Made by a program: the position numbers and the translations under genes. The notes beneath the pieces are model-generated. The model did no database searches. It was given only the letters and a program-made list of their open reading frames with translations, and was not told the origin of the DNA. A DNA stretch of 64,000 nt from the NCBI RefSeq assembly GCF_900119365.1, contig NZ_FPJO01000022.1:1-64000 (forward strand), in the 5' to 3' direction. Shown here piece by piece: positions 1 to 7,698 of the stretch. Each line of letters begins with the position of its first letter. Positions within the stretch are counted from its first letter, which is position 1. This DNA is from Streptomyces atratus (GTDB lineage Bacteria; Actinomycetota; Actinomycetes; Streptomycetales; Streptomycetaceae).

Positions 1-338
1 GCCCTTTTCGTAGCGCTTGGAGAGCATCTGGAAGACGAGGTTCGCCTCGTCACGTTCCAGTGGGAGGTATCCGACCTCATCGACCACGAGGACGTTGGGC
101 CGTAGGTAGGTGCGGAGTTTGCTGGCCAGGCGGCCGATGGAGTCGGCGGCTTTGAGCTGGCGGACCATGTCGTCGAGGGTCGTGAAGTAGATCGTGTAGC
201 CGGCCCGGCAGGCGGCGACCGCCAGGGCGACCGCGAGGTGTGTTTTCCCTACTCCCGGCGGGCCCAGCAGAGCAACATTGGCCCTGGCCTCGACGAACGC
301 GAGGGTGGCCAGGTCCTTGACCTTCCTGGGGTCGAGTT
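1..338 (-). pseudogene. istB: IstB-like ATPase fragment (IS21 family remnant)
   Basis: Read on the minus strand, the open frame gives the central part of the IS21 transposition helper ATPase. Walker A (GPPGVGKT) is followed by Walker B (VLVVDEVGYLPL), and the frame leaves the window after RYEKG. IstB is an AAA+ protein that helps the IstA transposase choose targets. The usual N-terminal 70-80 residues are missing: the homology begins at LDPRKVKDLATL, and the codon just upstream in frame is a TAA stop (about 339-341). No istA is seen on the visible side. This is therefore a truncated relic, or the broken end of an element, and is unlikely to be functional. Confidence 0.85.
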
Positions 339-467
339 ACTGGACCGTAGTGACGGTCGAGCCCGGTCGGGCCGGTCTTCACCGTCGGCAGAACAGAGCG
401 TGCGTGTGGGCTCGTGGGTGGTGAAATGGAGTCGCCACCGCCTGGTTCTGCGGGTAGTTGTTTGAGC

Positions 468-1850
468 ATGACCTTCTCATCCGAACAGTTGCTCCCGGGG
501 ACGCAGCGTGCTCTGCTGCACTGCATCGCCACCGCGCAGTCGGAAGGCCGCGCGCCCTCGCTCGTTGCCGCAGTACAGCGGCAGGGGCGGACCGTCTGGA
601 GCGGATCCCGCAGTTGCGTGGACGGCCATGCTCCCGACAACGACACACAGTTCAGGATCGGGTCCCTCACCAAGACCTTCACCGCGGTGCTGGTCCTGCG
701 CCTGCGTGACGAGGGCCTGCTCGACCTGGACGATCCGCTGGAGAAGCATCTGCCCGGCACCGACGTCGGTGATGTGACGATCCACCAACTGCTGGGACAC
801 AGTGCGGGACTCGGTGCCGAGGCGCCCGGGCCCTGGTGGGAGCGGACCCCGGGCACGCTGCGGCCCGAGCTGGCCGATGTGCTCGGCGAGGAGACGCGGA
901 TGTACAGTCCGGGGCACCGTCACCACTACTCGAACCCCGGCTACACGCTGCTGGGCGCCCTGGTCGAGAAGGTGCGCGGGGCGAGCTGGGCGGAGGTGCT
1001 GCGACGCGAGATCCTGGAACCGCTCGGCATGAACCGCACCAGCCTCCACCCGCAGGCGCCGCACGCGGGCGGCTGGGCCGTGCATCCCTGGGCCGACGTC
1101 ATGCTGCCCGAACCGGCCGAGGATCTTGGGCTGATGGCCCCGGCCGGCCAGCTCTGGTCCACCATCGACGACCTTCTGCGCTTCGCAACCCTCCTGGCCG
1201 AGGGGGACGACCGGGTGCTCTGCGCCGACTCCGTGGAGCAGATGCGCGAGCCGTCCGCACCGGCCGAGCACGGCGACTGGCACTTCGCTTACGGTCTGGG
1301 GCTTCAGGTGGCGCACATCGGCGGCCGCACGCTCATCGGACATACGGGCTCGCTGCCCGGCTTCCTGGCCGCCCTGTGGATCAGTGTCGAGGACGATGTG
1401 GCGGCCGTCGCGCTCACCAACACGACGTCGGGTCTGATGATCGGTGGCCTGGCCGCCGACCTCGTGAACATCGTGGCCGAGTCCGAGCCCCGCATCCCCG
1501 AGCCCTGGCGCCCGCTGCCGGAGGTGGATGCCGAGCTTCTCGCGCTGACCGGTCCCTGGTACTGGGGCACGCGCCCGAATGTCCTGCGGATGGCCTCGGG
1601 CGGCGGGCTGGAGCTGGCGCCCCTGCAGGGTGCCGGCCGCGGCGCCCGGTTCACCGCACAGCCCGACGGCACCTGGATCGGTCTCGACGGCTACTACGCG
1701 GGGGAGACGCTGCGGGTGGTCCGGAACAGCGACGGCAGCGTGAACCATCTCGATCTGGGCTCGTTCGTCTTCACGCGGGAGCCGTACGACCCGGCCGCAG
1801 CTGTTCCCGGCGGTGTGGACGAGGGCGGATGGCGGGGCCTGGGAGCCTGA
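468..1850 (+). CDS. Serine hydrolase, class C beta-lactamase/PBP4* family
   Basis: 460 residues. The three landmarks of the penicillin-binding/beta-lactamase fold are present: SLTK with the nucleophilic serine near residue 66, YSN near 154, and HTG near 292, which replaces the KTG triad as in many esterase or D-aminopeptidase members. The catalytic domain covers about residues 15-350. The last 100 residues form a beta-rich tail typical of DUF3471-like extensions. No signal peptide is evident, which suggests a cytoplasmic hydrolase. An upstream ATG at 414 is in frame, but ATG 468 gives a family-like N-terminus. Substrate unknown: esterase, amidase or D-peptidase are all possible, and true beta-lactamase activity is unlikely without a signal sequence. 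Confidence 0.88.
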   Translation: MTFSSEQLLPGTQRALLHCIATAQSEGRAPSLVAAVQRQGRTVWSGSRSCVDGHAPDNDTQFRIGSLTKTFTAVLVLRLRDEGLLDLDDPLEKHLPGTDVGDVTIHQLLGHSAGLGAEAPGPWWERTPGTLRPELADVLGEETRMYSPGHRHHYSNPGYTLLGALVEKVRGASWAEVLRREILEPLGMNRTSLHPQAPHAGGWAVHPWADVMLPEPAEDLGLMAPAGQLWSTIDDLLRFATLLAEGDDRVLCADSVEQMREPSAPAEHGDWHFAYGLGLQVAHIGGRTLIGHTGSLPGFLAALWISVEDDVAAVALTNTTSGLMIGGLAADLVNIVAESEPRIPEPWRPLPEVDAELLALTGPWYWGTRPNVLRMASGGGLELAPLQGAGRGARFTAQPDGTWIGLDGYYAGETLRVVRNSDGSVNHLDLGSFVFTREPYDPAAAVPGGVDEGGWRGLGA

Positions 1851-1857
1851 GCGTCAC

Positions 1858-1871
1858 GTTTCACGTGAAAC
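1858..1871. promoter_or_regulatory. parS: parS centromere site (perfect 14-bp palindrome)
   Basis: GTTTCACGTGAAAC is exactly the ParB-binding palindrome found repeatedly around oriC in Streptomyces. It lies 7 bp after the serine hydrolase stop and 17 bp before the stop of the convergent winged-helix gene, so it occupies the gap between two 3' ends. Its role would be ParB loading and chromosome segregation. Confidence 0.88.
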
Positions 1872-1888
1872 GGGAGGGGGCGGTCGGT

Positions 1889-3052
1889 TCAGGCCGTCAA
1901 CTCCCGTTCCAGCGGGGTGCGGAAGCGCGGAGTGACCCGTGCCTGACCCACCCATTGCGAGAACCGGGATGCTTCCGCTTCGATCGCGGCGGAAGCGTCC
2001 CGGCCGATGTCGGACAGCAGCCGCCAGACCGGCTCGCCGTCGGCTCGCTGGGCCCAGCCGCCCACGATCCGCCCGTTCCACCACACGGTCGGGCCGATGT
2101 TGCCGGACCGGTCGAAGAGAGCCTCCCGGTGCCCGGCCGACAGGTGGAACGCGCGATCGGCCCATCCCATGGCGCTGGGGTCGAGAGCCGGAAGCAACGC
2201 GGCCCAGGGTTCCGGGGCCGGTTCCGGCTCCATGTCCTCCGGCAGCACCCATCCCACCGCTCCGTTGTCCAGCCGGACCTCCTCGGCCCCGACGGCTGCC
2301 AGTGCCTTGCGCGCCTGGCCCAGCCCCCAGCCCGTCCACCACTTGAGATCGGCCTCGGTCGCCGGACCGTAGGAGCGGAGCCATCGCAGGGCCAGCTCGG
2401 CCCGTGCCTGTGCGGGGTCATCGGCCGGCCAGGGCTCGGAGGCTGTCCAGCGGAACTGGCTGGAGGTCCAGGAACCGCGTGGCCGGTCCCGGCGGATGCG
2501 GCCTTCGGCCGCCAGGATCCGGATGACACGGGAGGCGACGCCCTGCACGCCCTCGGCCTTCTTGCCGGGGAAGACGGTGATCTTCGTACGCAGAGCGGTC
2601 ACGGCGACGGAGAGTTCGGTGCCGGTGGCGGTGCCACGGTCGGCGAGAGTGGCCAGGGTCTGCTGTTCGGCGTCGGCGAGCCAGCGCTCGTCCAGACCGT
2701 TCCCGTCGTCCGCGAGGTGCTTGAGGAAGGTCCGGCGTTCCTTGGCGGCCACGGCCCTGGCGTTCGACGCGTCGACGCAAGGGGCGAGTTCCCGCGACAC
2801 GACGAAGAGGGTGTTCCGCATGGAGAGCTGCCGGATCAGCGAGACGTCCCCGTAGAGAGCCTGCTCCACCGGGACGATGCCCGCCTCGGACAGGCGGGCA
2901 CAGGTGGAGAGGAAGACGGTAGCGGCATCGGTTGCGTGCAGCGCTACGACCGCGTCGGCCACGGAGACCGGGGATGCGGTTCGTAGGGACGGGGCCAGGA
3001 GATGGCGTCGGCCGAGCCTGATCCTGCGCTGCTCGTCACTGATGCGGTGCAT
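1889..3052 (-). CDS. Winged-helix DNA-binding protein, AlkZ-like (HTH_42) superfamily
   Basis: 387 residues, matching the length of the YcaQ/AlkZ DNA glycosylase superfamily of tandem winged helices. ATG 3052 (MHRISDEQ) was chosen because the earlier in-frame start adds about 38 unlike residues. Near residue 45 the protein reads LHATDAATVFLS. This is the position where AlkZ has its catalytic QxQ and YcaQ its QxD motif, so this paralogue either uses a different catalytic set or is not a glycosylase. Family members unhook interstrand crosslinks or remove bulky alkylations, often as self-resistance to DNA-damaging metabolites. No biosynthetic cluster adjoins it. The fold is confident; the activity is inference. 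Confidence 0.82.
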   Translation of the reverse strand: MHRISDEQRRIRLGRRHLLAPSLRTASPVSVADAVVALHATDAATVFLSTCARLSEAGIVPVEQALYGDVSLIRQLSMRNTLFVVSRELAPCVDASNARAVAAKERRTFLKHLADDGNGLDERWLADAEQQTLATLADRGTATGTELSVAVTALRTKITVFPGKKAEGVQGVASRVIRILAAEGRIRRDRPRGSWTSSQFRWTASEPWPADDPAQARAELALRWLRSYGPATEADLKWWTGWGLGQARKALAAVGAEEVRLDNGAVGWVLPEDMEPEPAPEPWAALLPALDPSAMGWADRAFHLSAGHREALFDRSGNIGPTVWWNGRIVGGWAQRADGEPVWRLLSDIGRDASAAIEAEASRFSQWVGQARVTPRFRTPLERELTA

Positions 3053-3083
3053 GGACGACCCCTTCCCGGATTCCGAAGTGCGA

Positions 3084-3536
3084 TCAGAGTGCGAGCTTGA
3101 AGCCCACATGGCTGGCGGTGAAGCCGAGCCGCTCGTAGAAGCGATGGGCGTCGGTCCGGGTCGCATCCGACGTCAGCTGGACCAACTGGCAGTCCTGGCG
3201 CCGGGATTCGTCCACGGCCCACTCGATCAGCAGGGTGCCGAGGCCGCTGCCGCGCTCGTCGGCATGGATGCGTACGCCCTCGATGACCGAGCGGGTCGAG
3301 CCGCGCCGGGAAAGTCCGGGAATCACGGTCAGCTGCAGGGTTCCGACGACACGGCCCTCGCGCACGGCGACGACCAGGTGCTGGTTCGGGTCGTCCACCA
3401 GCCGCCGGAACGCGGCGTGGTACGGGGCCAAGTCGTCCGGCGACTCACGCTGTGCACCCAGCGGGTCATCGGCGAGCATGGCCACGATCGCGGGGATGTC
3501 GTCGAGGGCAGCCGGCCGTATTTCCAGATCGCTCAT
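3084..3536 (-). CDS. GNAT family N-acetyltransferase
   Basis: 150 residues with a complete single GNAT domain: an N-terminal IRPAALDDIPAIVAML segment, central strands (VVGTLQLTV), the acetyl-CoA pyrophosphate-binding loop (ERGSGLGTLLIEWA, about residues 95-108) and the C-terminal FYERLGF motif. It resembles the single-domain PhnO/YpeA-like acetyltransferases. It lies 31 bp upstream of the winged-helix gene on the same strand and may share its transcript. The substrate cannot be read from the sequence. Confidence 0.87.
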   Translation of the reverse strand: MSDLEIRPAALDDIPAIVAMLADDPLGAQRESPDDLAPYHAAFRRLVDDPNQHLVVAVREGRVVGTLQLTVIPGLSRRGSTRSVIEGVRIHADERGSGLGTLLIEWAVDESRRQDCQLVQLTSDATRTDAHRFYERLGFTASHVGFKLAL

Positions 3537-3615
3537 GATCGGCAGGGTACGCAGATCGTCCGGGCAGCGCGGGATTTTGTCCGGCCTCGCAGGCCCCTGG
3601 CGACCACGCGGTGAC

Positions 3616-4083
3616 TCAGGCGACCTGCACGGGGGCCTTCAGCTCCTCGACCGCCCTGACCAGCGGGGCCAGTTCGGGGGACTTCGCGGCCTCGTCCAAC
3701 GCCGCGCGCAGCGCGCTGTCATTGGTCGGCCGGGCCTCGGCGAGCAGGGCGAGGCCGGCATCAGTGACATCGGTGTAGATGCCGCGGCGATCGGTGTCGC
3801 AGAGATACCGCATCAGCAGTCCGCGGTCCTCCAAGCGGGTGACCAGGCGGGTGGTGGCGCTCTGGCTGAGCACGACCGCGTCCGCGACCTGCTTCATCTG
3901 GAGATGCCCACCGGGGCCGTTGTGCTGCCTGCTCAGGACGCCGAGCAGGGAGAACTCCCGCACGCTCAGCCCGTGCCCGGACTGCAGCGCCCGCTCGATG
4001 CGGGCCTCGATCTTTCCGTGAAGCAAGGAGAGAGCGCACCAGCCCTGGGAGAGGGCGGTCAGTGCGGGATCTGTCGCTGTCAT
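3616..4083 (-). CDS. MarR family transcriptional regulator
   Basis: 155 residues with a MarR winged helix: MKQVADAVVLSQSATTRLVTRLEDRGL forms helix-turn-helix plus wing (about residues 62-90), followed by the wing strand DTDRRGIYTDVTDAG. ATG 4083 was chosen; the longer frame to 4203 would run through the divergent promoter. It is transcribed away from an MFS efflux gene across a 141-bp gap with repeated TTGCAA half-sites. This is the usual layout of a MarR repressor controlling a drug exporter and itself. The inducer is unknown. Confidence 0.88.
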   Translation of the reverse strand: MTATDPALTALSQGWCALSLLHGKIEARIERALQSGHGLSVREFSLLGVLSRQHNGPGGHLQMKQVADAVVLSQSATTRLVTRLEDRGLLMRYLCDTDRRGIYTDVTDAGLALLAEARPTNDSALRAALDEAAKSPELAPLVRAVEELKAPVQVA

Positions 4084-4148
4084 GGGGTCTCTCCTCCGTG
4101 TAGGAGCCGCTTGCCACCAGGATAGGCGACTGCCGCAATAGACCGCGC

Positions 4149-4203
4149 TTGCAATTAATCGGCGTCTGCAATTATTGTGAGCGCTTGTAAGGCGCAGATG
4201 CAA
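4149..4203. promoter_or_regulatory. Probable MarR operator region between marR and MFS genes
   Basis: The divergent gap is AT-rich for this genome. It holds TTGCAATTAATC (4149-4160), CTGCAATTATTG (4166-4177) and the imperfect palindrome TTGTAAGGCGCAGATGCAA (4185-4203). The repeated TGCAATTA half-sites are spaced 17 bp apart. Their position between a MarR gene and an exporter suggests an operator; no binding is shown. Confidence 0.5.
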
Positions 4204-4224
4204 TCTTCAGGGAAGGTGAAACCC

Positions 4225-5436
4225 ATGCCGCTCGCGCTCCTAGCCCTCGCCATAGGGGCTTTCGGTATCGGGACCACCGAGTTCGTGATCATGGGGTTGC
4301 TCCCCGAGATTGCCGCGGACTTCCAGGTCTCGATCCCGACCGCGGGGTTCCTCGTCACGGGCTACGCCCTCGGCGTCGTCCTCGGCGCCCCGCTGATGAC
4401 GGCCCTCGGCACCCGGGTCACCCGCAAGCGCATGCTGATGCTGCTCATGGGCCTGTTCGTCGTGGGCAACGTCGTCTCCGCGGTTGCCCCGGTCTTCGGT
4501 GTCATGGTCGCCGGCAGGGTGATCGCCTCACTCGCCCATGGCGCCTTCTTCGGCATCGGAACGGTCGTCGCGGCCGACCTGGTCGCTCCCCAGAAGAAGG
4601 CCGGGGCGATCGCCATGATGTTCACCGGTCTCACCGTGGCCAATCTCGTCGGTGTACCGCTGGGCACCTACATCGGACAGAGCACCGGCTGGCGGACCAC
4701 GTTCTTCGTCGTCGCCGTGATCGGTGTGATCGGCCTTCTCGGTGTCGCCGGGCTCGTCCCCGAACAGTCACGTCACGAGGGCGTACGGCTCCGCGACGAA
4801 CTGGCCGCGTTCCGCAATGTGCAGGTCCTGCTCGCCATGGCGATGACCGTCCTGGGCTTCGGCGGAGTCTTCGCCGCGATCACCTACATCACTCCGATGA
4901 TGACCGGGATCGCCGGATACTCCGCGTCGTCCGTCACCTGGCTGCTGGTCCTCCTCGGACTGGGCATGGTGGGCGGCAATCTGATCGGCGGCAGATTCGC
5001 CGACCGCCATCTGATGCCCCTGCTGTACGTGTCGCTGGGCGCCCTCTCCGTGGTTCTTGCCCTGTTCACGCTGACTGCTCACAACAAGATCGCCGCAGCC
5101 GTCACCATCGCGCTGATCGGTGGCCTGGGCTTTGCGACCGTGCCGCCGCTGCAGAAGCGGGTGCTCGACCAGGCGGCCGAAGCTCCGACCCTTGCCTCCG
5201 CGGCCAACATCGGTGCCTTCAACCTCGGCAACGCGCTCTCGGCGTGGCTCGGTGGCCTCGTCATCGCGGCGGGCCTCGGCTACACCGCTCCCAACTGGGT
5301 CGGCGCGGCTCTGGCTGCCGCCGCCCTGGCCCTCGCGGTCGTCTCCGGTGTGCTGGAACGCCGCACGGTCACGCCCAGCAGGCTCGTCGCCCGGCACACC
5401 CCTGAACCTACCTTTGCCCCCGCAGCCCGGCGCTGA
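4225..5436 (+). CDS. MFS drug/sugar efflux transporter (DHA1, AraJ/Cmx-like)
   Basis: 403 residues with about 12 hydrophobic segments. The start IGAFGIGTTEFVIMGLLPEIAADF is the signature of DHA1 exporters such as AraJ, chloramphenicol resistance Cmx and PbuE-like pumps. The loop 2-3 motif RVTRKRML (about residue 69) and motif C-like glycines (LTVANLVGVPLGTYIG, about 130-150) mark an antiporter. ATG 4225 has the ribosome site AGGGAAGG just upstream; in-frame starts at 4177 and 4198 would fall inside the operator. The divergent MarR gene is probably its repressor. A substrate cannot be assigned. Confidence 0.88.
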   Translation: MPLALLALAIGAFGIGTTEFVIMGLLPEIAADFQVSIPTAGFLVTGYALGVVLGAPLMTALGTRVTRKRMLMLLMGLFVVGNVVSAVAPVFGVMVAGRVIASLAHGAFFGIGTVVAADLVAPQKKAGAIAMMFTGLTVANLVGVPLGTYIGQSTGWRTTFFVVAVIGVIGLLGVAGLVPEQSRHEGVRLRDELAAFRNVQVLLAMAMTVLGFGGVFAAITYITPMMTGIAGYSASSVTWLLVLLGLGMVGGNLIGGRFADRHLMPLLYVSLGALSVVLALFTLTAHNKIAAAVTIALIGGLGFATVPPLQKRVLDQAAEAPTLASAANIGAFNLGNALSAWLGGLVIAAGLGYTAPNWVGAALAAAALALAVVSGVLERRTVTPSRLVARHTPEPTFAPAARR

Positions 5437-5518
5437 GATCCCCCTCCCGCGCAGACATCCCCTCCCACAGGTGCGGCACCTCACCGCACCGCGCCACATC
5501 GCACCAAGGAGCCCCCCC

Positions 5519-5944
5519 ATGAACACCAACACTGTCGCCGTCGCCCCACTGACTACCCCGGACGCCGAAGCGCTCGTCGATGCGGCCCATACCGCTGCCG
5601 AGGCCGCAGGTGTCGCGGTTGCCGTCACCGTCCTCGACGCGGGCGGCCACCTGCTGGCCTTCCGGCGGGACGACCGGGCCGTCCTCATCGCCGGCGAGAC
5701 CAGTACCCGCAAGGCGTACACGGCCCTCCAGCTCAACGCCCCCACGGCCGACCTCGTCGACGCGGTCCAGCCCGGCGGGCTCTTCCACACACTGCCCACC
5801 GCCCTCGACCGGCCGTTGCTCTTCATCGCCGGAGGCGTTCCTGTCCACCGCGACGGCCGGCTCATCGGCGCCATCGGCGTCGGCGGAGGCGCCCCCGACC
5901 AGGATCACGGCTTCGCGTCGGCCGCCGTGAAGGCTCTCGTCTGA
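5519..5944 (+). CDS. GlcG/HbpS family (DUF336) heme-binding-like protein
   Basis: 141 residues, the normal size of GlcG/HbpS domain proteins. The core VTVLDAGGHLLAFRRDDRA and the C-terminal GGVPVHRDGRLIGAIGVGGGAPDQDHGFA are typical of the family. HbpS in Streptomyces reticuli is an exported octameric heme sensor; this protein shows no signal peptide. It follows the MFS gene by 82 bp on the same strand and may be co-transcribed under MarR control. Related proteins also occur in cobalamin, glycolate and diol utilisation loci, so the ligand is open. Confidence 0.83.
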   Translation: MNTNTVAVAPLTTPDAEALVDAAHTAAEAAGVAVAVTVLDAGGHLLAFRRDDRAVLIAGETSTRKAYTALQLNAPTADLVDAVQPGGLFHTLPTALDRPLLFIAGGVPVHRDGRLIGAIGVGGGAPDQDHGFASAAVKALV

Positions 5945-5975
5945 CGCACTCCTCAGGCCGCGCAGGTCTCCGCGG

Positions 5976-6842
5976 TCAGCCCGTCGCCACGGTCAGCGGG
6001 GCGAAGCGACGGGTCCAGTCGCCCGGCAGGTCCGAGATCCCATGGGTCATCACCGTGGTCACGGAGCCGGGCCGCAGGCCGGACTCCTCGAACCAGCCGA
6101 GCAGTTCGGTATGGCGCGCGTCGATGTCGGCGCGCAGGGGCCGATCGGTCGCCTCCGCGAGAGAGGCGACGAGTGCCTGAGCCGTGGCGGTGTCGTGGGC
6201 GATCAGCGGGCCGACCACATGGGCCCCGTCGCTCGGCCAGGCCGCCGCGTATCCGATGAGTTGTCCCTCGTTCTGGGCGACCCGGATGTGGTCGGCGTAC
6301 GCGGGCAGCCGGGCGAGGACATGGGTCCGGTCGGTACCGAAGACGTCCGAGTCCAGCCGGACCATGGCGTGCAGATCCTCCGCTGTGGCCGGGCGAACAG
6401 TCACGGCGGATCCGTCGTCGGTCGGCCGGAGAAAGCCGGTGACCCGCTGGGAGCGGCCCACGACCGAGAAGCCGAGCTGCTCGTAGAGCGGTTGCCCCGC
6501 GGCTGTCGCGTAGAGGCTGAGCGGTGTGTCTCCGGACTCGGCGATCACCCGGTTCATCAGATGCCGCGCGACCCCCTGCCGCGCGTAGCGCTCCGCGACG
6601 AGCAGCATGCCGATGGCGGCCAGCTGCGGGCCGTAGGAGGTCACCACACAGCTGGCCATCAGCCCCTTGCCCCCGGGATCGTCCACGCCGTAGCCGGTTC
6701 CGGCGGAGAGGAGCAGGCCCCACCGGTGCTCATCGCGTGGCCAGCCACGGTCTTCGCAGAGATCGGCGCAGGCGACCAGGTCATCCTGGGTGAGGCGCCG
6801 GAGGGGCAATTCGGCTGTCGGGCGGAGCAGTGAGCTGGGCAT
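5976..6842 (-). CDS. Double-domain GNAT acetyltransferase
   Basis: 288 residues. The N-terminal GNAT domain (about residues 14-140) carries the acetyl-CoA loop ERYARQGVARHLMNR and the end motif LYEQLGF. A second, more diverged GNAT-like half (about 150-280, beginning TVRPATAEDLHAMVRLD) resembles the C-terminal acetyltransferase domain seen in two-domain Streptomyces proteins. It faces the HbpS-like gene tail to tail, and its start lies 5 bp upstream of the end of the next minus-strand coordinate block (6848), so the DUF2269-like gene upstream is probably in the same transcript. Substrate unknown. Confidence 0.85.
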   Translation of the reverse strand: MPSSLLRPTAELPLRRLTQDDLVACADLCEDRGWPRDEHRWGLLLSAGTGYGVDDPGGKGLMASCVVTSYGPQLAAIGMLLVAERYARQGVARHLMNRVIAESGDTPLSLYATAAGQPLYEQLGFSVVGRSQRVTGFLRPTDDGSAVTVRPATAEDLHAMVRLDSDVFGTDRTHVLARLPAYADHIRVAQNEGQLIGYAAAWPSDGAHVVGPLIAHDTATAQALVASLAEATDRPLRADIDARHTELLGWFEESGLRPGSVTTVMTHGISDLPGDWTRRFAPLTVATG

Positions 6843-6847
6843 GGAGG

Positions 6848-7375
6848 TCAGGCTGTCCGACGCGGTGTTCGCTCGTCCAACCCTTTACCGGCTCCGGCCG
6901 AGCGGCGCAGCCGGTGGCTGCGCCGGGTCGGTCCCCATGGCTTCAGCACCGATATCGCGGTGATGAAGAGGTAGGCCGCCGTTGCCACGGACGGAGCGAC
7001 CACCAGGTCGGCATCGACGGTGCCACGCGTCGCTGCCTCGTCGATGCCGGGCCGCAGGGAGAAGACGGACAGCGCCACGGTGATCAGGGTGAGCCAGAAC
7101 TTCGTCCAGACCCATCGGTGCCTGGCCAGCCCCCATGGCGTACCGAGTGCCAGAACGAGACCGCTGAACAGCGAGAACAGGGCGACCGGCACGATCAGCC
7201 AGTCCCCGAAGACCTTCATGGCGCGGGTGGCGGCCCGTGCGGTGGCGGGGTCCGCGGTGGAGAAGGCCGTGATTGCGAGGGCCAGCAGTCCGACGGTCAG
7301 TCCCAGCCAGCCGACGGATACCGCGACATGCGCCACGAGGAGGCTGCGGCGAGCGGAGCGCTTGAGTGGTTTCAC
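6848..7375 (-). CDS. Predicted four-helix membrane protein (DUF2269-like)
   Basis: 175 residues from GTG 7375, with hydrophobic segments near residues 13-38, 50-75, 85-105 and 125-148. They are joined by short basic loops, and the C-terminus is Arg-rich. The SLLVAHVAVSVGWLGLT start and central WTKFWLTLITVAL segment resemble small DUF2269-type proteins of unknown role. An ATG at 7519 is in frame, but the extra 48 codons have weak third-position GC, so the later GTG is preferred. That GTG lies exactly inside a perfect parS site, as in cydCD. No clear Shine-Dalgarno is seen, so the start is uncertain. Confidence 0.66.
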   Translation of the reverse strand: MKPLKRSARRSLLVAHVAVSVGWLGLTVGLLALAITAFSTADPATARAATRAMKVFGDWLIVPVALFSLFSGLVLALGTPWGLARHRWVWTKFWLTLITVALSVFSLRPGIDEAATRGTVDADLVVAPSVATAAYLFITAISVLKPWGPTRRSHRLRRSAGAGKGLDERTPRRTA

Positions 7376-7382
7376 GTGAAAC
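7369..7382. promoter_or_regulatory. parS: parS centromere site (perfect 14-bp palindrome)
   Basis: Second exact GTTTCACGTGAAAC in the window. The central CAC/GTG supplies the likely GTG start of the minus-strand membrane protein gene. ParB binding here would sit on that gene's 5' end. Confidence 0.88.
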
Positions 7383-7698
7383 ACGGTGCCAGGAGCGGGG
7401 CGATCGGGCGTCCGACAACGGGAGTAATCGCGCGTACTGGCCTCGGAGTACAGAACGCTCTCCTCTGCGGCCCTGACCGGCAGGTGAATTGCCGCCTCGG
7501 CGGGTACGGATGCGCTCATGGGCGCCTGTCATGGGTTCACGGCCCGCCCGTGTCCCCCACAAGGCATGCTGTGCCGGGGGACCGCGGGCAGTGGCCGACC
7601 GGCGACCGTCAGCAGGGCCCGACCGCGTCCGCGGACAAGTAACCGCGGGCAGTTCCGGTGCGTAAGGCGACCACGAGACGTACGAGGCGAGGCACAGT

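Noticed and set aside
7376..7519. Upstream extension of the DUF2269-like membrane protein to ATG 7519
   Set aside because: Weak third-position GC over the added 48 codons and a polar, non-conserved look; kept as an alternative start only.
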